Position numbers and translations under genes: made by a program. Positions 51,700 through 60,351 of a stretch of 64,000 nucleotides of DNA are shown one piece after another (position 1 is the stretch's first letter; every line of letters begins with the position of its first letter). The notes under the pieces were generated by a model. The model was not told the origin of the DNA. It ran no database searches and saw only the letters and a list, made by a program, of their open reading frames with translations. The stretch comes from an uncultured Clostridia bacterium (GTDB lineage Bacteria; Bacillota; Clostridia; TANB77; CAG-508): NCBI GenBank assembly GCA_934162205.1, contig CAKPIA010000009.1:1-64000 (forward strand). Direction: 5' to 3'.

Positions 51700-54600
51700 T
51701 GAATCTATCATATTAATATTTTTTATTTTCTTTTTCATTAATAAGTTTGTTATTAATGTAAATGAAATTGTTACTATTGCAGATATAAATAGATTTACTA
51801 TATTTATATCTTTAGCTAAAAAAATAGTTTCAACTTCTGCACTTTGTATTATTATTCCTAATATTCCCATTCCTAATCCTAAGCCTAATATTGTTCCAAA
51901 TATTGTTAAAATAATATTTTCTCTAAATACATAGCTTTCTAATTCTTTTTTGTAAAATCCTAGTAATTTTATTGTTGCTAATTCTCTTTTTCTTTCTTCT
52001 ATGTTTATATTATTTAAATTTACAAGTACTGTAAAAGAAAGTAAACTTGCACATCCTATAAATAAAATAACTATACTCATTAAACTTCCTAAACTTGTTT
52101 GGAATTCATTGTTTAAGTTTTTCTCTAAAATTACACTTGCAACTTTATCATTTTCTTTTAATTTATCACTTAATTTTATTTCATCATCATTTGATAAATT
52201 GTCATCTGTAAGATTTACAAATATTTCATTATATTTTATATCTTTACCATGTATTCTTTTATAAACTCCTGGTGTTAAATAAACATAATTATATAGATAA
52301 TTTTCAGATATTCCTGTTACTTTTACAGAAGCAGTTGCATCCCCATCAATTATTTTTATTTTTTCTCCTACTTTTACATCTAGTATATTTGCTAATTTTT
52401 CTGTAATTATTACTCCATCATCATTAAGTTTTAATTTATCTTGAGATTTTCTTTCTTGAAGTCCAATATATTTATCTGCATCTTCTCCTGACATTACAAT
52501 ATAAAATACGTCTTTTGTATTATCATTTGCTTCTACTGTAAAAGTTTGTTGATTTACAGGAGTTAATTCTTTTACATGTTCTTGATCTTTAATATATTTT
52601 TCTACTTCTTTTATTTCTTCTTCACTTAATTCTTTTTGTAAATATACTTCCATTGATAATTTTTTAATGTCTTTAAATTGTTTTTCACCTATACCATTTA
52701 TTGCACTTTGCAAACCTAATCCCGCATAAATAAGAGCTGTACATCCTGCAATTCCTACAAGTGTCATTAACAATCTTCTTTTATATCTAAATATATTTCT
52801 AAAACAAATTTTAAATAAGAAATCTAGCCTTTTCCATATAAAAGGAATTTTTTCTAATAAAATATTTTTTCCTTCTTTTGTGGCTTTTGGTCTCATCAAA
52901 CTTGCTGCATTTTCTTTTAATGATTTTGATGTTATTATTAAAGTAACTAATACTGTTGATAATAACGAAATAATTGTAGCAATTAATGTATATTTCCAAT
53001 CAATTCTTGTTGATAAATTTGGTAAGTCATATAAACTACTATATGACACAAATAATATTTGCACTATTAATGTAGTTCCTATTATTGTACCTAATAAAAC
53101 TCCTATAACTGCTGTTGCTAAAGCAAATTTTATGTATCTAGAAATTATAGTTTGTTTACTATATCCTAAAGCTTTTAATGTTCCTATATTTTTTCTATCT
53201 TCTTCTATCATTCTTGTTATTGTTGTTATTGTAACTAATGCAGCTACAACAAAGAACATTACTGGGAATATTTTTCCCATTATTGCAATTTTTTCTAAGT
53301 CATCTTTTAATGACTTAAATCCACTATTTTTATATAATGGTGTTTCTTCTGTTACATATTTAAATTGATTTAACTCATCTTTTTTGTCATTTAATTTTTC
53401 TCTTGCTTCTGCGACCTTTTGCTCAATATTTTTATTTTTTAATTCTTCTTTTGATTTTTCTATTTTTTCTCTTGACTCTTTTATTGTTTGATATTTAGCA
53501 TTAAGTTCATTGCTGTTTATTCCATATGTTAAGTCTTCTAAAGAAGAAAACAAGTTATATAACTCTGTTTGAGAAGAATTTATATTTTCTTTTATTTCAG
53601 TTACTTGTTTTTTTGTATTTTCTAATTGAGTATTTTTTTCTTGGTAACTTTTATCTATTTCTTCGTATTCTTCATTTTTCTTATTATAATCATAATACAT
53701 TGAATTTGTTTTTTTACTTAATTCAACAAATTCACTTTCTTCATCTAAAGAATATATTTCATATAAATTTTTATCTATATTATTTTCTAATTCTTCTAAT
53801 TCACTTTTTAAGTTAATTGTTTTGGGTTTTAACTCTGTACAATCATCTTCTAATTTTTTTTGTTCTTCTTCATATTTATTTAATTGTTCATATAAATTTG
53901 CTATTGTATTTTTCTTTTCTAAAACTCTTTGATATAAAGAATTTGATTTATAATAATTTGCAACAACATATAAAATATCAGTAATTCCAGAGTTAACTTG
54001 TAATTGAAATTGTTTTATTTGATTATTTACTGTATCTACATAATTTTCAACTTTTTTTATTGTTTCTTCGTTTTCTGAAATTTTATCAGCTGATTCTTTA
54101 TATATATTGTCATATTTTTCTTTTGCAATGTTTTCGTTTATTTTTTCTATATCTGGTACTATATCATCTAATTTATCTTTATATTCATCTGAAAATCTAC
54201 TAATATTTTTGTCTATATCTGTTTTTATATATACAGCTGTGTATTCTTCCATTTTAAATACTGATTCTTTAAGCATTATATACCCATTTAACTCTCCTGT
54301 TAGAAGAGATGTATTTCCATAGAACTTTGATAAATATATAGGTGTTTTAGTAACACCTACTATTTCAAATTCTTTATAGTTTAAATAATCATCTAAATTA
54401 GTATCGTCTTTTCTATATACTTTTATTTTTTCCCCAATTTTATATCCATACATATCTATAATTCTTGAACTTACTAGACATTCATAATCTTTTTCTATAT
54501 CTCTACCTTCAGATATATCATTTTTATTCATATTAGAATTTTCTTTTAAAGATGCTAATCTAATAGCAATATCTTTTTCACCAAATTCTGCTAACACATC

Positions 54601-54882
54601 ACATGTATGAATTCCTTGTACTTCTTTTACATGTTCATTTTCTTTGAATTTATCTACATCCTCATTTTTATATCCAAGATTTGATTGCAATGCAATATCA
54701 AAAACATCTTTTTCTTTCATATATTCTTCTGCTGTTGATTTCATTGCTGGAGAAACTGAATTCATTCCAATAAAGAAAGCTGTTCCTAGCATTATGATAA
54801 GTACTATTGAAACAAATCTACCAAAATTATTTTTGAACATTTTTTTACTATCTTTTAAATATGCTTGTTTCATTTTTACCAT
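51682..54882 (-). CDS. FtsX-family ABC transporter permease with long coiled-coil domain
   Basis: A 1066-aa permease. The first helix lies near residue 20-40, followed by an extracytoplasmic domain with a long Lys/Glu-rich coiled coil (about 255-520). Then come the first FtsX block (three helices, about 560-680), a second helix near 725, a second extracytoplasmic domain and a last FtsX block (about 950-1060). Two ERKRE/EDRKNIGTLKALGYSK-type coupling motifs fit a duplicated FtsX core. Such large two-FtsX permeases are often lipid or peptide exporters; substrate unknown. It overlaps the ATPase stop codon by 7 bp. The ATG at 54882 is the likelier start, with another three codons inside. Confidence 0.9.
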   Translation of the reverse strand: MVKMKQAYLKDSKKMFKNNFGRFVSIVLIIMLGTAFFIGMNSVSPAMKSTAEEYMKEKDVFDIALQSNLGYKNEDVDKFKENEHVKEVQGIHTCDVLAEFGEKDIAIRLASLKENSNMNKNDISEGRDIEKDYECLVSSRIIDMYGYKIGEKIKVYRKDDTNLDDYLNYKEFEIVGVTKTPIYLSKFYGNTSLLTGELNGYIMLKESVFKMEEYTAVYIKTDIDKNISRFSDEYKDKLDDIVPDIEKINENIAKEKYDNIYKESADKISENEETIKKVENYVDTVNNQIKQFQLQVNSGITDILYVVANYYKSNSLYQRVLEKKNTIANLYEQLNKYEEEQKKLEDDCTELKPKTINLKSELEELENNIDKNLYEIYSLDEESEFVELSKKTNSMYYDYNKKNEEYEEIDKSYQEKNTQLENTKKQVTEIKENINSSQTELYNLFSSLEDLTYGINSNELNAKYQTIKESREKIEKSKEELKNKNIEQKVAEAREKLNDKKDELNQFKYVTEETPLYKNSGFKSLKDDLEKIAIMGKIFPVMFFVVAALVTITTITRMIEEDRKNIGTLKALGYSKQTIISRYIKFALATAVIGVLLGTIIGTTLIVQILFVSYSSLYDLPNLSTRIDWKYTLIATIISLLSTVLVTLIITSKSLKENAASLMRPKATKEGKNILLEKIPFIWKRLDFLFKICFRNIFRYKRRLLMTLVGIAGCTALIYAGLGLQSAINGIGEKQFKDIKKLSMEVYLQKELSEEEIKEVEKYIKDQEHVKELTPVNQQTFTVEANDNTKDVFYIVMSGEDADKYIGLQERKSQDKLKLNDDGVIITEKLANILDVKVGEKIKIIDGDATASVKVTGISENYLYNYVYLTPGVYKRIHGKDIKYNEIFVNLTDDNLSNDDEIKLSDKLKENDKVASVILEKNLNNEFQTSLGSLMSIVILFIGCASLLSFTVLVNLNNINIEERKRELATIKLLGFYKKELESYVFRENIILTIFGTILGLGLGMGILGIIIQSAEVETIFLAKDINIVNLFISAIVTISFTLITNLLMKKKIKNINMIDSLKSVE

Positions 54883-55577
54883 TCTACCTCTTCTATTGAT
54901 ACTGGTTTATCATTTACTAAGTTTTCTTCTATTTTTCCACTTCTCATTTTTATAATTCTATCTGCCATTGGCGCAATCGCTTGATTATGTGTAATTATTA
55001 ATACTGTCATATTGTTTTTTCTAGCAGTATCTTGAAGTAATTTTAAAACTTCTTTTCCTGTTTTATAATCTAATGCTCCTGTTGGTTCGTCGCATAATAA
55101 TATTTTAGGATTTTTTGCAATTGCTCTAGCAATTGCGACTCTTTGTTGCTCTCCACCTGATAATTGTGATGGAAAGTTTCTCATTCTGTTTGACAATCCT
55201 ACTTGATCTAAAACCATTTCTGGTCTTAATGTATTTCTACATATTTGAGTTGCAAGTTCAACATTTTCTAAAGCATTTAAATTTTGAACTAAATTATAAA
55301 ATTGGAATACAAATCCTATATCATTTCTTCTATATTCTGTAAGTTGAACTTCATTATAATTTGATATATCTCTTCCATCTATAATAACTCTTCCATATGT
55401 TAAGTTGTCCATACCACCTAGTATATTAAGTAATGTCGTTTTGCCAGCACCACTTGCTCCAACTATTACAACTATTTCCCCTTTATTTATTTCAAAAGAA
55501 ATATCATCTACTGCTGTTACTTCTATGTCACCTGTTTTATATTTTTTTGTTAATCCATTTACTTCTATAAAACTCAT
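54876..55577 (-). CDS. ABC transporter ATP-binding protein (LolD/MacB type)
   Basis: A 233-aa ATPase for the adjacent FtsX-type permease. It has Walker A GASGAGKTT at 40-48, Q-loop VFQFYNL, signature LSGGEQQRVAIARAI, Walker B ILLCDEPTGALD and switch His in IITHNQ. The 7-bp overlap with the permease gene indicates coupled translation and a two-gene transporter. AAGGAGA precedes the ATG. Confidence 0.95.
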   Translation of the reverse strand: MSFIEVNGLTKKYKTGDIEVTAVDDISFEINKGEIVVIVGASGAGKTTLLNILGGMDNLTYGRVIIDGRDISNYNEVQLTEYRRNDIGFVFQFYNLVQNLNALENVELATQICRNTLRPEMVLDQVGLSNRMRNFPSQLSGGEQQRVAIARAIAKNPKILLCDEPTGALDYKTGKEVLKLLQDTARKNNMTVLIITHNQAIAPMADRIIKMRSGKIEENLVNDKPVSIEEVEW

Positions 55578-55592
55578 TTTTATTCTCCTTAT

Positions 55593-55638
55593 TAAAAAAA
55601 GACAACAAAAAATATTTTATTATTTTTTGTTATCTTTT
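55593..55638 (-). terminator. Terminator of the second prepilin-like gene
   Basis: AAAAGA-C-AACAAAAAATA pairs with TATTTTTTGTT-A-TCTTTT (17 of 18), then a T-run on the minus strand. It lies between that gene and the ABC ATPase. Confidence 0.8.
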
Positions 55639-55730
55639 GTAAATTTTAATCATTTTACCATTTTTACAAAATATAATCAATATTTTTATTAAATTTAAAC
55701 AATTTTGTGATAAAAAGTTCATAATTTACA

Positions 55731-57446
55731 CTAAAAAACCAAGCACGCACGAAAGCTATTAGCAAAGTATGGACCGCCTGCACGATTGAAAGCAAATGCA
55801 CCTGCATTAGAACTATTATTGTAATAGCATCCACGTTCGAAAAACGGTTTATCCGTATGAACAAAGTAAGAGTAATCGCCATTCCAGCTTGTAGTGCCAC
55901 TTCCAGCTGTTGATGTTTCTAATATTGCATCTCCATATCCATATGTTGCTGTTTTTAAATTATTATATTCTGTCCAGTTATTTGCATCAGTATCATTTAT
56001 AGAATTATATGGATATACAGTTACATATTTTGTACTTAACGTTTTATAGCCTTCTGAATTTGCTGTTGTATTTGCAAATGATGAACCATATGTACTTAAG
56101 CTTGGATTACCATTTGTTATATATCCTGCTACTCTTTCCCATACACATCCCCTTATATCAAATACTCCACTCATATTATTTGTACTACTTGCATTTACTC
56201 CTAATGCTGTACTTTCTGCATATCCTGTTACTGCATAAATATATTTTGAATTTAAATTATTTAAATTTTTACTATTTATCGTTACTTCTGTTCTATTTCT
56301 TCCACAACTACTTTGTGTTAAATATGCTACTGCTCCCCATTCACTATTTTTCATTAAATGACTTGCATTAGTATTTCCACTTAATCCATAAAATGCTGTT
56401 GCACTATCTATCTCTTGTGATATTGTGTAACTATCACCAATGCTTATATTGTTATATGCATATGTTAATGGTTTAAATACTGGATATGATAGTTTCTCTT
56501 TTCCTTCTGCAGTTAATGTTTGGCTTAACGCATTTGTTGCATAAGAGCTATTAAAACTTGTATAACTTGAATTTGAATATACAACTTTACTTACATCTGT
56601 TGTAGGCTCTGTTGCTGTTCCATTACTATTTAATGTTTGGCTGCATTGTTGAAATCCTGCTGAATACTTTGCCACCCAAAATCCTGGTATTTCGCTATCC
56701 CATTCTCCATTCATAAAATGAGTTAAGCTTCCATCTATAAATGCAGGATGAATATATGTATATCCTGTATCTACTGTTGTTTTAGTTGTTGGTATAAATT
56801 TTACATTTATTGTTTTTGTATCTGTTTCTATACAATATTCATATCTTGGTATCCATACCCAATAACTTCCATCTTTTGTTACTGCATTTGCCCATTTTTG
56901 ATTTTCGTAATCATACCACTTGTCTTTATTATCCTCTGTTACTTTTATTTCATTTCCGTTTTCATCCCAATATATTGCTGTCATTCCTTCTGCTAGTTTT
57001 GGAGTATTTACCTTTCCATTCCAACTTCCGTCTGATGTAAAGACTTCATCTTTTTTATCATCATCTTTTCCTATTGTATTTGTTGTTATTGTTCCATCTG
57101 CTGTTATTGTTATTTCATAACTTTCTTTTTTTACTGTCCATGGTAAGTTATCATCTGTTGATTTTGTTATTGTTGTTCCATTTATTTTATTTATTTCTTC
57201 ATCTAATGTTTTTAAATCTATATTTGCTGTATCATTTATTCTTGACGCTATTACCGCTAATTTTACTTGTTCTTCAAATTCTGCTTTAGAATTTGCTTCT
57301 TTGGCATTTGTTGCTTGTTTTAGTATTCCATTATTTCCTGTTAACATATTTATTGTTACTCCTGCAAGTATCAATAAAATTATTATGGTTATTACTAAAG
57401 CTATTAATGTAATACCTTTCTCTAATCTTTCGTTCCTTTGTTTCAT
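55731..57446 (-). CDS. Prepilin-like protein with C-terminal FGE/C-type-lectin-like domain (2)
   Basis: A 571-aa paralogue of the gene at 45.3 kb. The prepilin-like leader cleaves after G11 (RLEKG / ITLIALV) and the stem and spacer to about residue 130 are nearly the same as in paralogue 1. The distal part differs: WVWIPRYEYCIET, FIPTTKTTVDTGYTYIHPAF, and a lectin-like end with SWNGDYSYFVHTDKPFFERGCY, AGAFAFNRAGG and NSFRACLVF. This ending matches the shape of retroelement-diversified variable regions, and its last 100 bases are clearly G+C-richer than the rest. No reverse transcriptase or template repeat is visible in the window. GAGGAGGAAA precedes the ATG. Confidence 0.85.
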   Translation of the reverse strand: MKQRNERLEKGITLIALVITIIILLILAGVTINMLTGNNGILKQATNAKEANSKAEFEEQVKLAVIASRINDTANIDLKTLDEEINKINGTTITKSTDDNLPWTVKKESYEITITADGTITTNTIGKDDDKKDEVFTSDGSWNGKVNTPKLAEGMTAIYWDENGNEIKVTEDNKDKWYDYENQKWANAVTKDGSYWVWIPRYEYCIETDTKTINVKFIPTTKTTVDTGYTYIHPAFIDGSLTHFMNGEWDSEIPGFWVAKYSAGFQQCSQTLNSNGTATEPTTDVSKVVYSNSSYTSFNSSYATNALSQTLTAEGKEKLSYPVFKPLTYAYNNISIGDSYTISQEIDSATAFYGLSGNTNASHLMKNSEWGAVAYLTQSSCGRNRTEVTINSKNLNNLNSKYIYAVTGYAESTALGVNASSTNNMSGVFDIRGCVWERVAGYITNGNPSLSTYGSSFANTTANSEGYKTLSTKYVTVYPYNSINDTDANNWTEYNNLKTATYGYGDAILETSTAGSGTTSWNGDYSYFVHTDKPFFERGCYYNNSSNAGAFAFNRAGGPYFANSFRACLVF

Positions 57447-57523
57447 AAAAAGATTTCCTCCTCTTATTTTATCATCTATATATTTTTAAATTTAATAACT
57501 TATTTTACTTTTAATTAAAAAAC

Positions 57524-57578
57524 AAAAAAGATAGCAATAAAAACCTATACACTTATAGGCTTTATTGCTATCTTTTTT
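57524..57578 (-). terminator. Terminator of the Rpn-type nuclease gene
   Basis: An 18-bp perfect stem AAAAAAGATAGCAATAAA / TTTATTGCTATCTTTTTT is topped by CCTATA / TATAGG. It is the longest terminator-like hairpin in the window. Confidence 0.9.
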
Positions 57579-57604
57579 ATATTTATTATATTTATCAAAT
57601 TACT

Positions 57605-57622
57605 TGTGTGTGTGTGTGTGTG
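57605..57622. repeat. (TG)9 dinucleotide microsatellite
   Basis: Nine uninterrupted TG units lie between the Rpn gene stop and its terminator. It is not inside any supported gene. Confidence 0.95.
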
Positions 57623-57706
57623 TACTCCCGCAAGGGTTTCATCTATTGTTTGCATTTATATTGTTCCTCTTTTGTTTTTATATTAATAAGTATATTATTT
57701 TCAATA

Positions 57707-58591
57707 CTATTTGTCAATATCGCTTTTTATATTTTCTAACTCTTCTATACTTAACTCAGTTATTTCTCTTATTTGTTTTAATTCCATTCCCATTTTTATT
57801 AATTTCTTGGCTATTTCAATTTTTCCAGCCTTTTCTCCATCTGCTCTTGCTGTTGCTATTCCACTATTATAATCTAATTCTGCCATAAATCTTGATTGAT
57901 ATTCTTCCCATTCTTTTTCATCCATACTCATTTCATCTAATATCTCTAACGCCTTTTTTATTTCTTTATTCTCTTTACTAGCCATTTCTATTTTTTCCTC
58001 CTCCCCTATGAGTAACCATAGCCATTGTTCTAGTTTTGTTTGTTTTTCCCCTTTTTTCTTTTTTAATTTTGGCATCTCTATAAAATGCATTTCTATATCT
58101 TCTGTTGCTATTTGGTCTTCTTCTGTATATCCTAAATCTACATATTCTTTTTCTTTTGTCTTCTCAAATTTCATATGTGCTATTTGATGATAACTATTTC
58201 TTTTATAATAATTAAAATTTAATAAATTTATTACTATTGTTTTCTTTAATTTACTATATTCTTCTCTTTTATTTAATTGTTCTGCTACTAGCTTTCCCAT
58301 ATAGTATACACTTCTATGTTCTATATTTTTTTGATTAGCTACTTGTAATTCTACATCACATATTTGATTTTCATTTATTTCTACTTTTATATCTAGTATT
58401 CCTGCTTTTTTGTCTAATATATCCTTTGGTAATTCTGGGTTTTTTACCTCTACTTTTTGTATTTTTATTTCTAATACACTTTCTAATAAATCTTTTAGTA
58501 TCTCTTCATTTCCTGATTTTGCAAATACTTTCTTAAATATATAGTCATTTGTTAATGGCAATCTCTTCTCTGGTCTTATTTTATTTATCAT
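57707..58591 (-). CDS. Rpn family recombination-promoting nuclease/putative transposase (PD-(D/E)XK)
   Basis: A 294-aa protein of the PDDEXK_2/Rpn family, DNA endonucleases related to transposases that promote recA-independent recombination. The family opening RLPLTNDYIFKKVFA is followed by a nuclease core with GILDIKVEINENQICDVELQ (D...D-x-E-L-Q), then RSVYYMGKLVAEQL. The C-terminal half is Lys/Glu-rich and ends in a short helical repeat (AKKLIKMGMELKQIREITELS). ATG 58591 with AAAGGA upstream is chosen over an in-frame start 15 codons earlier. Genes of this family often spread in many copies. Confidence 0.88.
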   Translation of the reverse strand: MINKIRPEKRLPLTNDYIFKKVFAKSGNEEILKDLLESVLEIKIQKVEVKNPELPKDILDKKAGILDIKVEINENQICDVELQVANQKNIEHRSVYYMGKLVAEQLNKREEYSKLKKTIVINLLNFNYYKRNSYHQIAHMKFEKTKEKEYVDLGYTEEDQIATEDIEMHFIEMPKLKKKKGEKQTKLEQWLWLLIGEEEKIEMASKENKEIKKALEILDEMSMDEKEWEEYQSRFMAELDYNSGIATARADGEKAGKIEIAKKLIKMGMELKQIREITELSIEELENIKSDIDK

Positions 58592-58966
58592 CCAATTCCT
58601 TTCTATTTTACCAAAAGCTTTTTTGTTTTTCAACACTTAGGTAAAATTTTATGTATATATTTAGTGCTATAAATTTTCTACTTTTTTTTATTAACTTCTT
58701 CACCTCCAATTTATTTATTTTTGTATAATCTTGCTTTTGATTTTTATAGATTAAAAATTAATGATTTTTGGCTAATTTGCCTTTGAATTAAATTATTTTG
58801 ATTTAAACTAACATTATACTTAAATTTTAATTTTTATTTTAATATAAAATTTATACCACTATAGATTTATGATAAATTAAAATGCCGAAATTTGCAATTA
58901 CTTTTAAATTACAAATTTCGACATTAAAAATGAATTTTTGAAAAACAAAAGTATATAAAATATTTT
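58592..58966. other. Intergenic region with a weak hairpin and a possible gene relic
   Basis: No supported gene lies in this stretch. At 58881-58925 an imperfect hairpin (AATG-C-CGAAATTTG-C-AATT facing its complement, two mismatches) may end the CNNM-type gene, although the T-run is poor. At 58608-58703 (minus strand) a GGAGGTG ribosome binding site is followed by 30-odd open codons reading KKLIKKSRKFIALNIYI, like the start of a secreted protein, but there is no start codon at proper spacing. It is probably a remnant. Confidence 0.5.
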
Positions 58967-60271
58967 TTATTCTTTTATGTGATTATTATTTTTACAAGCT
59001 TTTATTTTAATTATTCTATTATCCTCAAATTTTTCGATCTTATAAGTAGCATCTTCTGTTTCTATAACTGCCTTTTCATTTTTCTTTGGCAATCTACCCA
59101 ATTGTTCTATTAGATAACCAGAAACTGTATCATATTCTCCATCAGGTATTTTAATATTTAATATTTTCTCTAATTCATATACAGAAATACCTGCATCTAT
59201 TATATATGTGTTTTCATCAATCTTTTCAAACTTCTTTTCTTCTTCGTCATATTCGTCATATATATCTCCAACAATTTCTTCTAGCATATCTTCCATTGTA
59301 ACAATACCTGCTGTTCCGCCATATTCATCTATTATTATAGCAATTTGTTTTTTATTTTTTCTAAGCTCTTGAAACAATTCATTTACAAGCATATTCTCTG
59401 GTGCATAATATGCTTCTTTTACTAAACTTTTTATTTTAGTATTTTTATTTTTTTGAGATATTAATATATCTTTTATATATACAATACCTTTTATTTCATC
59501 AATAGTTTCATCATACACCGGTATTCTACTATATCTTGTATCTTCTGTTAATTCTTCTATAACCTCTGATATAGATAAATTAATATCTAACGCAAACACT
59601 TCTGTTCTTGGAACCATTATTTCTGACACATATTTATCATTAAATTCAAAAACATTATTTATCATCTCTTTTGCTTCTGAATCTATTGTTCCTTTTTCTT
59701 CTCCTACATCTACCATCATTCTAATTTCTTCTTCTGTAACAACTTCTTCATCTTTTCCTGTAACTCCAAATAACTTTGAAACAAAATTTGTTGAGACTGT
59801 TAAGAAATTAACAAATGGTAATGTTATTATTGATATCGCTCTTATAACTCCAATTGTTGCAAAAGATATCTTTTCTGCATTTTTCATAGCTATTCTTTTT
59901 GGAACTAATTCTCCAAAAATTAATGTAAAATATGAAAGAATAATTGTAATTATTATAATTGAAATATTTTTCCATGCATCAATACTAACTTGAGGTATCG
60001 CATTATTTAAAATAGGTGCTAACTTACTTGCAAAAGCATCAGATGCAAATGCACTTGATAAAAATCCTGCCAAAGTTATTCCTATTTGTATTGTCGCTAA
60101 AAACTTACTTGGATCTGTTAACATACTCTTTATACTTTTAGCTTTTTTGTTTCCTTCTTTTGCTTGTTTATCTATTTTAGCATCATTTAATGATATAAAT
60201 GCAATTTCGGCCGCAGCAAAAAAAGCATTAAAAAGTATAAGTATTACTAATATTAATAATTGTGAAAACAT
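58967..60271 (-). CDS. CNNM/CorC_HlyC family membrane protein with CBS domains
   Basis: A 434-aa hemolysin-family (CNNM/HlyC) protein, likely in Mg2+ or other divalent cation handling. The N-terminal DUF21 membrane domain (about 1-200) opens with LLILVILILFNAFFAAAEIAF and includes FGELVPKRIAMKNAEK. Two CBS domains follow (IMVPRTEVFALD; KQIAIIIDEYGGTAGIVTMEDMLEEIVGDIYDE), then the C-terminal CorC_HlyC domain (YDTVSGYLIEQLGRLPK). ATG 60271 has CAAGGAGA before it and is preferred to an in-frame start 19 codons earlier that lies in the upstream terminator hairpin. Confidence 0.93.
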   Translation of the reverse strand: MFSQLLILVILILFNAFFAAAEIAFISLNDAKIDKQAKEGNKKAKSIKSMLTDPSKFLATIQIGITLAGFLSSAFASDAFASKLAPILNNAIPQVSIDAWKNISIIIITIILSYFTLIFGELVPKRIAMKNAEKISFATIGVIRAISIITLPFVNFLTVSTNFVSKLFGVTGKDEEVVTEEEIRMMVDVGEEKGTIDSEAKEMINNVFEFNDKYVSEIMVPRTEVFALDINLSISEVIEELTEDTRYSRIPVYDETIDEIKGIVYIKDILISQKNKNTKIKSLVKEAYYAPENMLVNELFQELRKNKKQIAIIIDEYGGTAGIVTMEDMLEEIVGDIYDEYDEEEKKFEKIDENTYIIDAGISVYELEKILNIKIPDGEYDTVSGYLIEQLGRLPKKNEKAVIETEDATYKIEKFEDNRIIKIKACKNNNHIKE

Positions 60272-60292
60272 ATTATCTCCTTGTTTTAATAT

Positions 60293-60329
60293 TATGCACA
60301 ATAGAACCTTTAAAATTCTATTGTGCATA
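60293..60329 (-). terminator. Terminator of guaB
   Basis: A perfect 14-bp stem TATGCACAATAGAA / TTCTATTGTGCATA with a 9-nt loop lies between guaB and the CNNM-type gene. The T-run is weak. Confidence 0.65.
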
Positions 60330-60351
60330 TTTTATATAAAATAAAACCATT

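Noticed and set aside
55731..57446. A complete diversity-generating retroelement
   Set aside because: Only target-like genes are visible; no reverse transcriptase, accessory protein or template repeat was found in the window.
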